Assembly (NCBI RefSeq): GCF_028282265.1
Contig: NZ_JANQIH010000228.1
Coordinates: forward strand, 1 to 47,363
Length of the DNA: 47,363 bases
Source of the DNA: Allomuricauda sp.
GTDB lineage: Bacteria > Bacteroidota > Bacteroidia > Flavobacteriales > Flavobacteriaceae
Direction of reading: 5' to 3'
Below the pieces are notes generated by a model that did not search any database, was not told the origin of the DNA, and saw nothing but the letters and a program-made list of their open reading frames with translations. A program made the position numbers and the translations under genes. Within the stretch, counting starts at the first letter, position 1, and the number at the start of each line of letters is the position of its first letter. Shown piece by piece: positions 15,755-23,877 of the stretch.

Positions 15755-17569
15755 ATGAAACAAAAATTGAGCAACGAAAAGTTAAAGAATTTTATAAGGA
15801 ATAATGCAACGAGATTTTTAGAGGAAGACAATATTACTTCGGTTGGTCTTGCATATAAGGAAAAAAATGGTGAATTAACTGATGAATTGTGCATTCAATT
15901 TACAGTGGGTGAAAAGATTGAACTGCAAGCTCTGGAAAGTATGGGGGGGGTAGTGATTCCAAAATCCTTTGAAATTGATGGTGTTAAAGTTCCTACTGAT
16001 GTGGTTGAACGTAAATATGAAACAAATGCAACATTAATTGAAAATTTAGAAAAGGTTGATCGAAAGAAAAGAATTGACCCAATACTACCAGGAGCAAGTA
16101 TAGGTCATCCGACAATTTCTGCTGGCACACTAGGATGTGTGGTTTTCGATAGTAAATCAGGACAAGAGTTAATACTTTCCAATTGGCATGTGCTGCACGG
16201 TCCTGATGGAAAAATAGGAGATTTCATTGTACAACCAGGTTCCTTTGATGATAATAGGACAAATCAGAACATCGCAGGGAAACTTGTAAATAGTCATTTA
16301 GGGATTGCAGGAGACTGCGCCGTCGCAATTGTAGAGGGCAGAAAACTGAATGATGAGATAATTGGATTGAATACTAGCGTCAAAAAAATTGCCGAACCGG
16401 AATTGGGAGATAAGGTGATAAAATCTGGTCGAACAACCTCGGTAACCAATGGGGTAGTCAGTAGAATCCATGTTACCGTCAAAATCAATTATCCGGGTAT
16501 TGGTCACACTAATATTGGTTGTTTTGAATATGTTCCGGACCCAGAGCTACCACCTCTTAATGGAGAGGTAAGCATGGGGGGCGACTCTGGTTCTTCAGTT
16601 ATGCTAAAAGAAAAGGGTAAAGTCACCAATGCAATGCTAGGGCTACATTTTGCTGGCGAAACCGGGAATAATCGTGAACATGGTTTGGCTTGCTATGCCT
16701 CATCTGTGTTCAAAAAGCTAGGTATTGTTCCAACAGAACCTGATGTAACGAGTCTAGAGAATCTTAGATTAGGATTTGATCGCCACTTTCTATCCGTTAA
16801 AGTCGGGCCACCTTCTCCAATAAATGAAAAGGTAAGACGCGAACTGTTAATTACAAAAAATAGAAGGGTAATCGATTATACGCACTTTTCGTTGGTTATG
16901 AATAAAAAGAGAAAATTTGCTTCTTGGGTTGCTTGGAATATTGATGGTGGGAACATCAAAAAGGTAAATCGTGTAAGTTTTAAAAAAGACCCGGATTTTC
17001 CTGACGGGCAAATAGGAGATGAACTATATGCACATAACCCAATTGACCGAGGTCATATTGCCAGAAGAGCGGAATTATGTTGGGGATCAATAAAGGAAGC
17101 CAAACAAGCGAACAGAGACTCCTTTTTCTTTTCCAATATAGTACCGCAACATGAAAAATTCAATCAGTCAAAACTTGCAGGTATTTGGGGAGAATTAGAA
17201 AATGCAATTTTTGATGGCGCAAAAATTGAAGACTTGAAGGTCAATGTGATGGCTGGTCCAGTTTTTGACGATAAGAATGATCCAGTGTATAGAAATGTTA
17301 AGATTCCCAAAGAGTTTTGGAAAGTGATTTGCTACATAGATGAAGATTTAAATCAGTTAGTGCATCACGCTTTCATACTAACACAAACAGATTTAATTTC
17401 GGGTATTGAAGGATTAGATTTGGATGACTTTAAATTGTTTAAGGTCCCATTGGAAAGGATTACCGAGAAAACAGGATTCAAGTTTTCTGATTTAGGTGAT
17501 TCTAGTCTAGAATCTTTGGATAATAAGGAAATTCAAAAAATTGAATCTTTGGAATCAGTTTTGTCCTAA
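15755..17569 (+). CDS. trypsin-like serine protease fused to DNA/RNA non-specific endonuclease
   Basis: A 604-aa protein with no signal peptide, so probably cytosolic. The N-terminal 80 residues include a GLAYKEKNG segment often preceding such proteases. The trypsin-like domain (about 100-330) has a full triad: His145 in SNWHVL, Asp187 in AGDCAVA and Ser278 in GGDSGSS. The C-terminal Endonuclease_NS domain (about 365-585) has the DRGH motif (Asp431-His434) and the metal-binding Asn461 in FFFSNIVPQ. A protease in cis with a toxic nuclease suggests that proteolysis releases or activates the nuclease, as in an abortive-infection effector. It follows the small membrane protein. No dedicated immunity gene is obvious. 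Domain calls are firm; biological role is inferred. Confidence 0.9.
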   Translation: MKQKLSNEKLKNFIRNNATRFLEEDNITSVGLAYKEKNGELTDELCIQFTVGEKIELQALESMGGVVIPKSFEIDGVKVPTDVVERKYETNATLIENLEKVDRKKRIDPILPGASIGHPTISAGTLGCVVFDSKSGQELILSNWHVLHGPDGKIGDFIVQPGSFDDNRTNQNIAGKLVNSHLGIAGDCAVAIVEGRKLNDEIIGLNTSVKKIAEPELGDKVIKSGRTTSVTNGVVSRIHVTVKINYPGIGHTNIGCFEYVPDPELPPLNGEVSMGGDSGSSVMLKEKGKVTNAMLGLHFAGETGNNREHGLACYASSVFKKLGIVPTEPDVTSLENLRLGFDRHFLSVKVGPPSPINEKVRRELLITKNRRVIDYTHFSLVMNKKRKFASWVAWNIDGGNIKKVNRVSFKKDPDFPDGQIGDELYAHNPIDRGHIARRAELCWGSIKEAKQANRDSFFFSNIVPQHEKFNQSKLAGIWGELENAIFDGAKIEDLKVNVMAGPVFDDKNDPVYRNVKIPKEFWKVICYIDEDLNQLVHHAFILTQTDLISGIEGLDLDDFKLFKVPLERITEKTGFKFSDLGDSSLESLDNKEIQKIESLESVLS

Positions 17570-17594
17570 CTATATTTTTGAATTTTTTAGTTAG
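17566..17594 (+). terminator. possible weak terminator after the protease-nuclease gene
   Basis: CTAACTA (17566-17572, overlapping the stop codon) pairs with TAGTTAG (17588-17594) around a T-rich loop. The stem is AT-rich and the trailing T-run is poor. The following region (17595-17978, before the outer-membrane protein gene) shows no gene and no clear promoter. Confidence 0.3.
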
Positions 17595-17978
17595 TAAAAC
17601 ATTAATTAATATTTATTAGAATAGTAAATTCTTTTGGCTGCCTTTATGATAGGTTCCGTACTTATTTTGAGAAAGGGTTGGCTAATATTGTACTTTAAGC
17701 GGAAAGAGCTTTTTGGACAGTTGACACCATGTTTTTCACGATCATAAAAGAGACCATATTGCAAAATTCACTTATCAATTTATAAAGCGAGAAAATCTGA
17801 CATCTATGAATGCAGGGTTATCTAAGCCGAGTATAACTATTGTTTTCTTAAATAATATGCCTATTGAAATTCCCAACCAGATTTAAAGTAAAAGAATGAT
17901 GGCATGGTTTCCAGCTTCTATGATAGAATGAAATCCTTACCTCCTTTTGCGATACACTGATACCAAAATTAGAAACCA

Positions 17979-19739
17979 ATGAAAATCAAAATTACATTAG
18001 TAGTTGCCTTTTTGCTCGGGGGGTTGACCTGGGGGCAGGAAAACTCTTTACAGAAATTTAGAGATGCAATTGAAAAACATGATTGGAAGGAAGATAATAA
18101 TAGCAAACAATTCTTTTTAAGACTCCTTGATAACGAATTGGATAAAAAACGGTCCATTTTGGAAAGAGATGAGCATCTTACTTCTCTTCTAAATGTGCTG
18201 GAAAGTATTGAAAAGCTAAATGATGCAGAAAAACTGGATAAGAAATTAATCGACTATTTAAAGAAAGAACTTAAAAAGAAAATGCGTATGCTAAATAGGT
18301 CTTATTCAACGGGTGAGACCTATGACATAGAAATTGATTTTGGTGCTGACGGCGTTGGACTGTCAAGAGATATAGCAGTGCCCAGGAAAATAAAAAAAGG
18401 AGATTTTTATAGAGTAATAGTTAATGATATTAATCTTAATCGTTACTCAGTACTTATAAAAAATGAAGATAGTCTAAAATCAACAAGTATAGCTCTGCCT
18501 ACTTTTGAAAGTTTATCCCTAGATGCGCTTACTCAGTTAACTTCGGGATTTTTGACCAACCCGACTATTGCGCTACAAAAAATAATAACCGATGATTCAA
18601 CAGTTGTCGAGCTATCTAACATTAAAGCTTACAAAGCTTTGGAAACAGATTTTGAAAATGCAAACACCATATCATCAGTCATAATAGAACAGATGAAAAA
18701 TATGGCACCTACCAACCCAGAAGAGGCAATAAAAAAAATTATTGAGGAAGAAAAAACGACATTGGCCAATGCTGGACTAGGTCTCTCTTTATACAATCAA
18801 AAATTTGACGAAATAAAATTTGAAGTTTATAAACGAAGACTAAATCTCTTTAAAAAACTTCCCGATAACTCAGATGATAAAATAGACTTTGCCGAAAGTT
18901 TAATTGAAATAGATGGTCTTAGAAAAATAGTGAAGGAATTCCAAACAGAACTAAAAAAGGCCCAATCCAATTTTCTTGACGCGCTCAAGGAAGGTGAAAT
19001 CCCCCCATTTTTGGAAAACCCCAGGAACGTAACTTTAAAAAAAGAGGTCGATAAACTAAAAACTATTTATACTAGTACCTTAACGAAAACAGATGAATTT
19101 ATCGGCCTCATTTCTGCAGATAACATGGAAAAACTTCTAAAATCAATTCTTTTTCTGGAGTTATCAAATGTTTATAGGTCATTACCCATCCAATTCAAAG
19201 GTGATATTGAAGAATTAAGCATAAGTTTTGTACCTAAAGATTCCACCTCGGGGTTACAGACTGAAACTTTGACTCCACTTGTTTTTCCTATAGAGAATCA
19301 ATGGTACTGGTCTGTAGGCACAAGTTTTTATTATTCAAACTTAAGTAACGAGCGTTTTTTTACTACTGCTTCAACAAATGGTGAAAATACTGTCTATTCT
19401 TATAAGCAAATCGAATCTACTTCAAGAGAAGCGGGTATCGCTACTATGTTAAGAGCAGGTTTGAAGTTGGGAGACTCACCTATCGGTTTACACCTTGGTA
19501 TTGGCCCCGGTATTTCTATCGAAAACAATGTTCGCCCAAGACTTTTATTCGGTGGAGGTTTTTCAATAGGCAGAAAACACAATTTAACTATTGATTACGG
19601 AGGGATTTTGGGTTATGTAGATCGTTTTGTTGATGGTATTGATACTTCCGGCTCTGGACTAAATGAGCAACCAAATCCATTGAATACAGAGATATTAGTG
19701 GTTAATTACATTTCACTTGGGTACATGTATAAACTATAA
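17979..19739 (+). CDS. predicted outer-membrane protein with helical N-terminal domain and C-terminal beta-barrel
   Basis: A 586-aa protein with a signal peptide (IKITLVVAFLLGGLTWGQ). Residues 25-110 and 200-390 are charged and helical, with long coiled-coil stretches. From about residue 440 the sequence turns into alternating strands typical of a small barrel (QWYWSVGTSFYYSNL, FGGGFSIGRKHNLTIDYGG), ending in YISLGYMYKL, an aromatic/hydrophobic C-terminal strand. I recognise no named family. It is transcribed alone after a 409-nt gap and is probably not an operon partner of the nuclease. Confidence 0.72.
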   Translation: MKIKITLVVAFLLGGLTWGQENSLQKFRDAIEKHDWKEDNNSKQFFLRLLDNELDKKRSILERDEHLTSLLNVLESIEKLNDAEKLDKKLIDYLKKELKKKMRMLNRSYSTGETYDIEIDFGADGVGLSRDIAVPRKIKKGDFYRVIVNDINLNRYSVLIKNEDSLKSTSIALPTFESLSLDALTQLTSGFLTNPTIALQKIITDDSTVVELSNIKAYKALETDFENANTISSVIIEQMKNMAPTNPEEAIKKIIEEEKTTLANAGLGLSLYNQKFDEIKFEVYKRRLNLFKKLPDNSDDKIDFAESLIEIDGLRKIVKEFQTELKKAQSNFLDALKEGEIPPFLENPRNVTLKKEVDKLKTIYTSTLTKTDEFIGLISADNMEKLLKSILFLELSNVYRSLPIQFKGDIEELSISFVPKDSTSGLQTETLTPLVFPIENQWYWSVGTSFYYSNLSNERFFTTASTNGENTVYSYKQIESTSREAGIATMLRAGLKLGDSPIGLHLGIGPGISIENNVRPRLLFGGGFSIGRKHNLTIDYGGILGYVDRFVDGIDTSGSGLNEQPNPLNTEILVVNYISLGYMYKL

Positions 19740-19753
19740 GAAAATCCATTTTA

Positions 19754-19779
19754 AGCCTTCTCTATTTTAAATGAAGGCT
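19754..19779 (+). repeat. 3' stem-loop after the outer-membrane protein gene
   Basis: AGCCTTC (19754-19760) pairs with GAAGGCT (19773-19779), a 7-bp stem with a 12-nt AT-rich loop just 14 nt after the stop codon. There is no T-run, so it is more likely an mRNA 3'-end stem than an intrinsic terminator. Confidence 0.4.
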
Positions 19780-19786
19780 ACAGAGG

Positions 19787-19810
19787 TATAAAGACCAGAA
19801 CCTTAAATTA
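19787..19810 (+). repeat. truncated dispersed repeat R4
   Basis: TATAAAGACCAGAACCTTAAA matches the left end of R5 and R6; the ACCGAATAGGT part is missing. It lies between the outer-membrane protein and the four-gene peptidase/GNAT/PBP1/methyltransferase operon. The rest of 19811-20171 shows no gene. Confidence 0.45.
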
Positions 19811-20171
19811 AAATGAACTTGTTTAGAACTTTATTGGTTAGATTGGTTCTAGTCATTAAAAAGGCAACTAATAAGCCTGGTAAATAAGATTAAATTAAAT
19901 AACGGATAACTAATTATTATAGCATCTTAATCATATTCTAAATAAGGGAAACGGATAAACAAAGAAGTAAAGCTGGGTTTTAATTGTATATAGGTTTTGT
20001 GGAATTTTAATGTTGTTTTTGGATACACCTGTGGTTAGGGCCCTAGATTTTCAAGTTTGAACAAAGTTTATTTTGACATAAATCGAAACAAACTTGTGCC
20101 AGACAGTTAACTTAGAGTTTTATTTTGAAAATTTCTATAAATCAATCTTAATTCCAAACAATTGTTAATAC

Positions 20172-20798
20172 ATGATAAGCTTTTCAATTGAAGATTTGAG
20201 CAGTGAAAGAAAAATTAACATTAGGAAATGTGCTGAATGGTCCGAAGACTGCCCAATATCTTTAGATTTTTTGAAAGAGGTACATTTTCTTCATAAAGAT
20301 TTTTCAGGGAATAACAAAAGCGGAAGCATTATCGTGTTGGATGAAATTGCCAATTCCGTTCTTTCAATTTTTAAGGACTTATTTACGATAGAATTCCCAA
20401 TTCATAAAGCAGTTCCCATTGATTTTTATAATGGTTCTGATGTAGATTCAATGAACGATAACAATACTTCTGGATTTAATTGTAGGAAAGTAATGAACGA
20501 AGATAGATGGTCAAGCCATTCTTATGGTTCGGCAATTGATATTAACCCTGTTCAAAATCCATATATTATAATTAATCATGAAAGCTCTGACGCAAAAATT
20601 TTTCCAAAGGAAGGAGCAAAATTTCTAAATCGTGGATTAGCTGAAAAGGGAATGACGGAGCCTATAGTTGATATTTTTTTGAGATATGGTTTTAGTGAAT
20701 GGGGTGGAAATTGGAGAAGTCCATTGGATTACCATCATTTCCAGATTCCTTGGAAGAAAGTCTTCGAAATGAAAGCATTAAAAAAAGGAAAACAATGA
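20172..20798 (+). CDS. M15-type (D-Ala-D-Ala carboxypeptidase-like) metallopeptidase without signal peptide
   Basis: A 208-aa protein. The zinc motif S-x-H-x(2)-G-x-A-x-D is present (His116 to Asp123, SHSYGSAIDIN), and the second half-site YHHF lies at 187-190 (His188/His189) after FSEWGGNW. This is the LD/DD-peptidase M15 core (M15_4-like). Family members cleave peptidoglycan cross-links, but this one has no export signal and is the first gene of a tightly coupled four-gene operon. It may therefore act on an intracellular peptide or depend on a noncanonical release route. The stop overlaps the start of the GNAT gene (ATGA at 20795). Confidence 0.88.
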   Translation: MISFSIEDLSSERKINIRKCAEWSEDCPISLDFLKEVHFLHKDFSGNNKSGSIIVLDEIANSVLSIFKDLFTIEFPIHKAVPIDFYNGSDVDSMNDNNTSGFNCRKVMNEDRWSSHSYGSAIDINPVQNPYIIINHESSDAKIFPKEGAKFLNRGLAEKGMTEPIVDIFLRYGFSEWGGNWRSPLDYHHFQIPWKKVFEMKALKKGKQ

Positions 20799-21250
20799 CA
20801 TCAGACTTGCCCTTTAATGAATTAAGTATTAAGAATTTGAAAGACCAAGATATCGATGGGGTGATGTCTTTTTTCAGGAAATTTACGGGGAGAGATCTTT
20901 TAGAGAAAAGGTTAGGGGATTCGGTTAGAAAATACCCTTGCTGTATAATTTTTGCAAACGCTGAAATAATTGGGTTTAGTTATACGAATCGTTTTGCTCC
21001 GGACATTTTAGAGCTTAGTAACATTTTTGTACATCCTGAATTTCGTAGTCATGGAATAGGAGGAATGATGTTGAAAAGAATCGAGAAAGAATCCCTAAAA
21101 GGTGGATATACAGGATTGATACTAGTTAACAGTTTGCTTTACGATAATCGGTCCGATAAACGGTTTGCCACAAATTTTTATGTTAAAAATGGGTATTTAG
21201 AAATAGTTCGAACTGAATCTTCAAAGGTGTTTTTTAAATCACTTGCATGA
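20795..21250 (+). CDS. GNAT family N-acetyltransferase
   Basis: A 151-aa protein starting at ATG 20795. A longer frame from 20699 would overlap the peptidase gene, and the ATGA coupling supports this start. Motif A of the GNAT fold is clear: ILELSNIFVHPEFRSHGIGGMML, with the acetyl-CoA pyrophosphate loop R-S-H-G-I-G. The C-terminal part (FYVKNGYLEIVR) is the usual motif B region. The substrate is unknown. It is the second gene of the operon, between an M15-type peptidase and a PBP1-like protein, overlapping both by 4 nt. Confidence 0.9.
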   Translation: MTSDLPFNELSIKNLKDQDIDGVMSFFRKFTGRDLLEKRLGDSVRKYPCCIIFANAEIIGFSYTNRFAPDILELSNIFVHPEFRSHGIGGMMLKRIEKESLKGGYTGLILVNSLLYDNRSDKRFATNFYVKNGYLEIVRTESSKVFFKSLA

Positions 21251-22476
21251 ACACGGTTAAGATTTTATTGATTTCCAATACCTACAACCCAGTTTATGCA
21301 AGAATGGAGGAAGGTTTTTTGGAATCTGCCAAATATGCGTTCCACGAAATTAAAAAAGAGATTACGTTCGGTCAGTTAGATGTAAGATTGGAAGTACTTG
21401 ACCTAAAATCGACTGCCCATTTTTTGGAAGATGTTAAAGAGAAACTAGATGACGAAGTATTATTTATTTTAGGATCCGCACAATCAGAATTAACATATTT
21501 GCTTTTAAAAGAACAAGGGTTGAAGGATTATCCAATCATTTCTCCTTTGGCTACTTCTAGTTTTTTGCTAGATACCTCAAAGGAGAATAATCAAAACAAC
21601 TTTTTCCAAACTACTTCTTCTGACAGAGAAAGAGTGAAATTGTTATTAGGGCAAGTAATTGAATATTATCCCGGAAAGAAAATCTATTATTATTACCCGG
21701 ATGCGCACAAGCTATCATATCCAATGGGTTTGAAAAAAGATCTTGAAAACGCATTAAAAGACAATAAAAAAGTATATTCAAAAGGATTCGAAGTTATTTT
21801 CAAAGACAATTCAATTCAAAACCCTTTAAAACTACCAGAGCCTGGTTGTCCGGTAATCATTTGTGCTGGATCACAACAAAGCAGTAAAATTGCAAAATAC
21901 TTAAGGAAAAAGTTAAAGCGTAACCAAATCTTCACATTCGGGTCCAACAGCAATTTGTTGAATTATTATATGATTGGTTCCGTCGTTGTTTGTGATTTAG
22001 ATAGAAAGTCCAAAAATTTTTTTTCAAGAGAGCATTTAAAAAAACTTCTAAACCGGAATAAAGACCCATCTTTTACTACTCTAATAGCCATGAACGTAAT
22101 TTTTAATACTTTAAAAATAAAAGAGGAGCAGATTTTACAAACGGATAACAATTCAAATCTGAGGCAATCCCTAATAGATTATATAAATAATGGAGAATTT
22201 AATGTAGAGAATAGACCTTTTTCTTTCTGGGAAATGGGCAAGTCTACAGTTAATGACCATCAATTGTTGAGAATTTCACAAGGTTATTTAAAACCAACTT
22301 TTGGTCCGACCAAAATGAAAGGTGAATTGGCTCCTAAGCTTTCAAAAAGATTGAGGACTTTAATATTAAAGGCAGTTTCCTATGGTGCTACTATTTTATT
22401 AGTCTTAAGAATATTATGGTTCTTGTTAAAGGAATATGACAGCTGGTTCAATTTATTCAAAAATAAAACTCCTTAG
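21247..22476 (+). CDS. cytosolic type-1 periplasmic-binding-protein-like protein with C-terminal membrane anchor
   Basis: A 409-aa protein. The body (1-355) resembles the PBP1 fold of branched-chain amino-acid/Leu-Ile-Val binding proteins: ILLISNTYNPVYA at the first strand, a ligand-hinge region YPIISPLATSSFL near 97, then FFQTTSSDRERVKLLLGQVIEYYPGKKIYYYY, the usual cross-over to lobe 2, and VVVCDLD later. There is no signal peptide. Instead one membrane helix occurs near the C-terminus (about 375-395, GATILLVLRILWFLL), so the binding domain faces the cytosol. It probably senses a small amino-acid-like ligand. It is third in the four-gene operon, with 4-nt overlap to the GNAT gene. The fold call comes from sequence pattern and is moderately sure. 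Confidence 0.68.
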   Translation: MNTVKILLISNTYNPVYARMEEGFLESAKYAFHEIKKEITFGQLDVRLEVLDLKSTAHFLEDVKEKLDDEVLFILGSAQSELTYLLLKEQGLKDYPIISPLATSSFLLDTSKENNQNNFFQTTSSDRERVKLLLGQVIEYYPGKKIYYYYPDAHKLSYPMGLKKDLENALKDNKKVYSKGFEVIFKDNSIQNPLKLPEPGCPVIICAGSQQSSKIAKYLRKKLKRNQIFTFGSNSNLLNYYMIGSVVVCDLDRKSKNFFSREHLKKLLNRNKDPSFTTLIAMNVIFNTLKIKEEQILQTDNNSNLRQSLIDYINNGEFNVENRPFSFWEMGKSTVNDHQLLRISQGYLKPTFGPTKMKGELAPKLSKRLRTLILKAVSYGATILLVLRILWFLLKEYDSWFNLFKNKTP

Positions 22477-22516
22477 AAAGGCAACACGGTTTAACTATTC
22501 GGTATAAATTACTTCT

Positions 22517-23434
22517 ATGGATAGTAATAAATGGATTTCTTTACAAGAATTAAAAGATGCAATTTTTGATAACCAAGTTATCCCAATGAAATACTTGTAC
22601 TATACCGATGAAGCATCTAGATATTGGCAGGAAATCTGTAAGAAACCGGACTATACTTTTTTTATGAACTCTAAAATTTTGCTAAAAGAAGTTTCAGAAG
22701 AAATCATAGCATTTTTGGATGAAACTAGTGGTGAATTTGACATAATCAGTTTAGGAATCGGAAATGGAATTAAAATAACCTACTTGTTAGAGTCTTTTTG
22801 TGCAAGAATGTACCGAAACAACATGATTGACTTTTACCCAATCGAGATTAGTCCATTGATGATGAAGAATGCCCTAGATTATATTCATTCAAAAATTTCT
22901 ATTGGTAAATTTAATGTAGTTCCAGTTATTGGAGATTTCAATTTCTTAAAACGATTCGCATTTGTTTATCCGCACAAAAAAACCTCAAACTTATTTGTTT
23001 GCTTAGGCAATTCTATTGGTAATAGTAGTGAAAACTTATTAATGAACGCGGTAAAGAATGTAATATGCCCTGGAGACTTTTTCTTAGTTGAAATCAATAC
23101 GGATTTAGAGTCGATGGGTTTGTTTTCTGAAAGTGAGATTAATAATTTACATAATTTTTCACCGTTAAAACTATTGGGTGTAGAATATGAAAATGAAAGG
23201 ATAAAATACAGTTTAGTAGAGAATGAAAGTGTGGTTAGAAAGACTAAATCGGTTCTAGCCGAATATGGATCTGCAATAATAGATGGGATTGAGGTAAAAG
23301 ATATTAAGCTTTCTATTGTTCATCGTTATGCCAAAAACGAGTTTTGTAATTACATAAAAGAGTTTATGGGTATGGAAATAGTTGAAGAATGGTCATGTAG
23401 TAATGTTATGCTGTATTTATTTAAAAAGTCTTGA
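22517..23434 (+). CDS. EgtD-like SAM-dependent methyltransferase
   Basis: A 305-aa protein resembling the histidine N-alpha-methyltransferase (EgtD, Methyltransf_33) family. It has the substrate-side lead TDEASRYWQEICKKPDY, motif I ISLGIGNGIK (SAM loop), YPIEISPLMM (acidic ribose-binding post-I region), VIGDFNFL, and LGNSIGN followed by PGDFFLVEIN. This matches the EgtD order. Ergothioneine clusters also contain EgtB or EgtE, absent here, so the substrate is probably a different amino-acid-like compound. It is the last gene of the operon, 40 nt after the PBP1-like gene. Confidence 0.8.
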   Translation: MDSNKWISLQELKDAIFDNQVIPMKYLYYTDEASRYWQEICKKPDYTFFMNSKILLKEVSEEIIAFLDETSGEFDIISLGIGNGIKITYLLESFCARMYRNNMIDFYPIEISPLMMKNALDYIHSKISIGKFNVVPVIGDFNFLKRFAFVYPHKKTSNLFVCLGNSIGNSSENLLMNAVKNVICPGDFFLVEINTDLESMGLFSESEINNLHNFSPLKLLGVEYENERIKYSLVENESVVRKTKSVLAEYGSAIIDGIEVKDIKLSIVHRYAKNEFCNYIKEFMGMEIVEEWSCSNVMLYLFKKS

Positions 23435-23751
23435 ATAATTTTATTTACCAGGGTCTATCCAACTACTTCTAATTTTTCTGTAAAAATATTTAGTTAATGA
23501 CTTTAAAGTGTTGTTAAAGACAGAGAGGGTTATAATCCATAGATAACTTTATATAGAAGAAAGTGCGGATAGAAAGGTAAAGTTATGCGAATTTATTTCA
23601 ACAATCTTATTACGCCATATAGACTGAATTAAAGAAAAATTCCGTTTTTCGGTTTGAACTTATTAAATGATTTCGTCCTATGATTCGAGCAAAAAAACTC
23701 GATTAAATTGATTGGTTACAATTGAGTGGGAGCAAATACACTAGTTTGAAT

Positions 23752-23842
23752 TATAAAGACCAGAACCTAAATGCTTAAAGGATTGGTATAATGGTGTTTC
23801 AAAGTCTTAGCTGTTTAATACTTACCGAATAGGTGATTATTG
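23752..23842 (+). repeat. dispersed intergenic repeat R5
   Basis: The left end TTATAAAGACCAGAACCTAAAT matches R6. The right part CTTACCGAATAGGTGA has the ACC-GAAT-AGGT hairpin. It sits between the convergent ends of the methyltransferase operon (plus) and the system B effector operon (minus). The remaining 23435-23751 contains no gene that I can support. Confidence 0.6.
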
Positions 23843-23877
23843 CAACTATTTGAATTGTCGTTTTGTCAAAACTAAGC

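Noticed and set aside
20699-20794. GNAT start at 20699
   Set aside because: It overlaps about 100 nt of the peptidase gene; the ATG at 20795 is ATGA-coupled and leaves a complete GNAT domain.
22517-23434. Ergothioneine biosynthesis (true EgtD)
   Set aside because: No EgtB, EgtA, EgtC or EgtE gene is present and the neighbours do not fit that pathway; only the methyltransferase family is supported.
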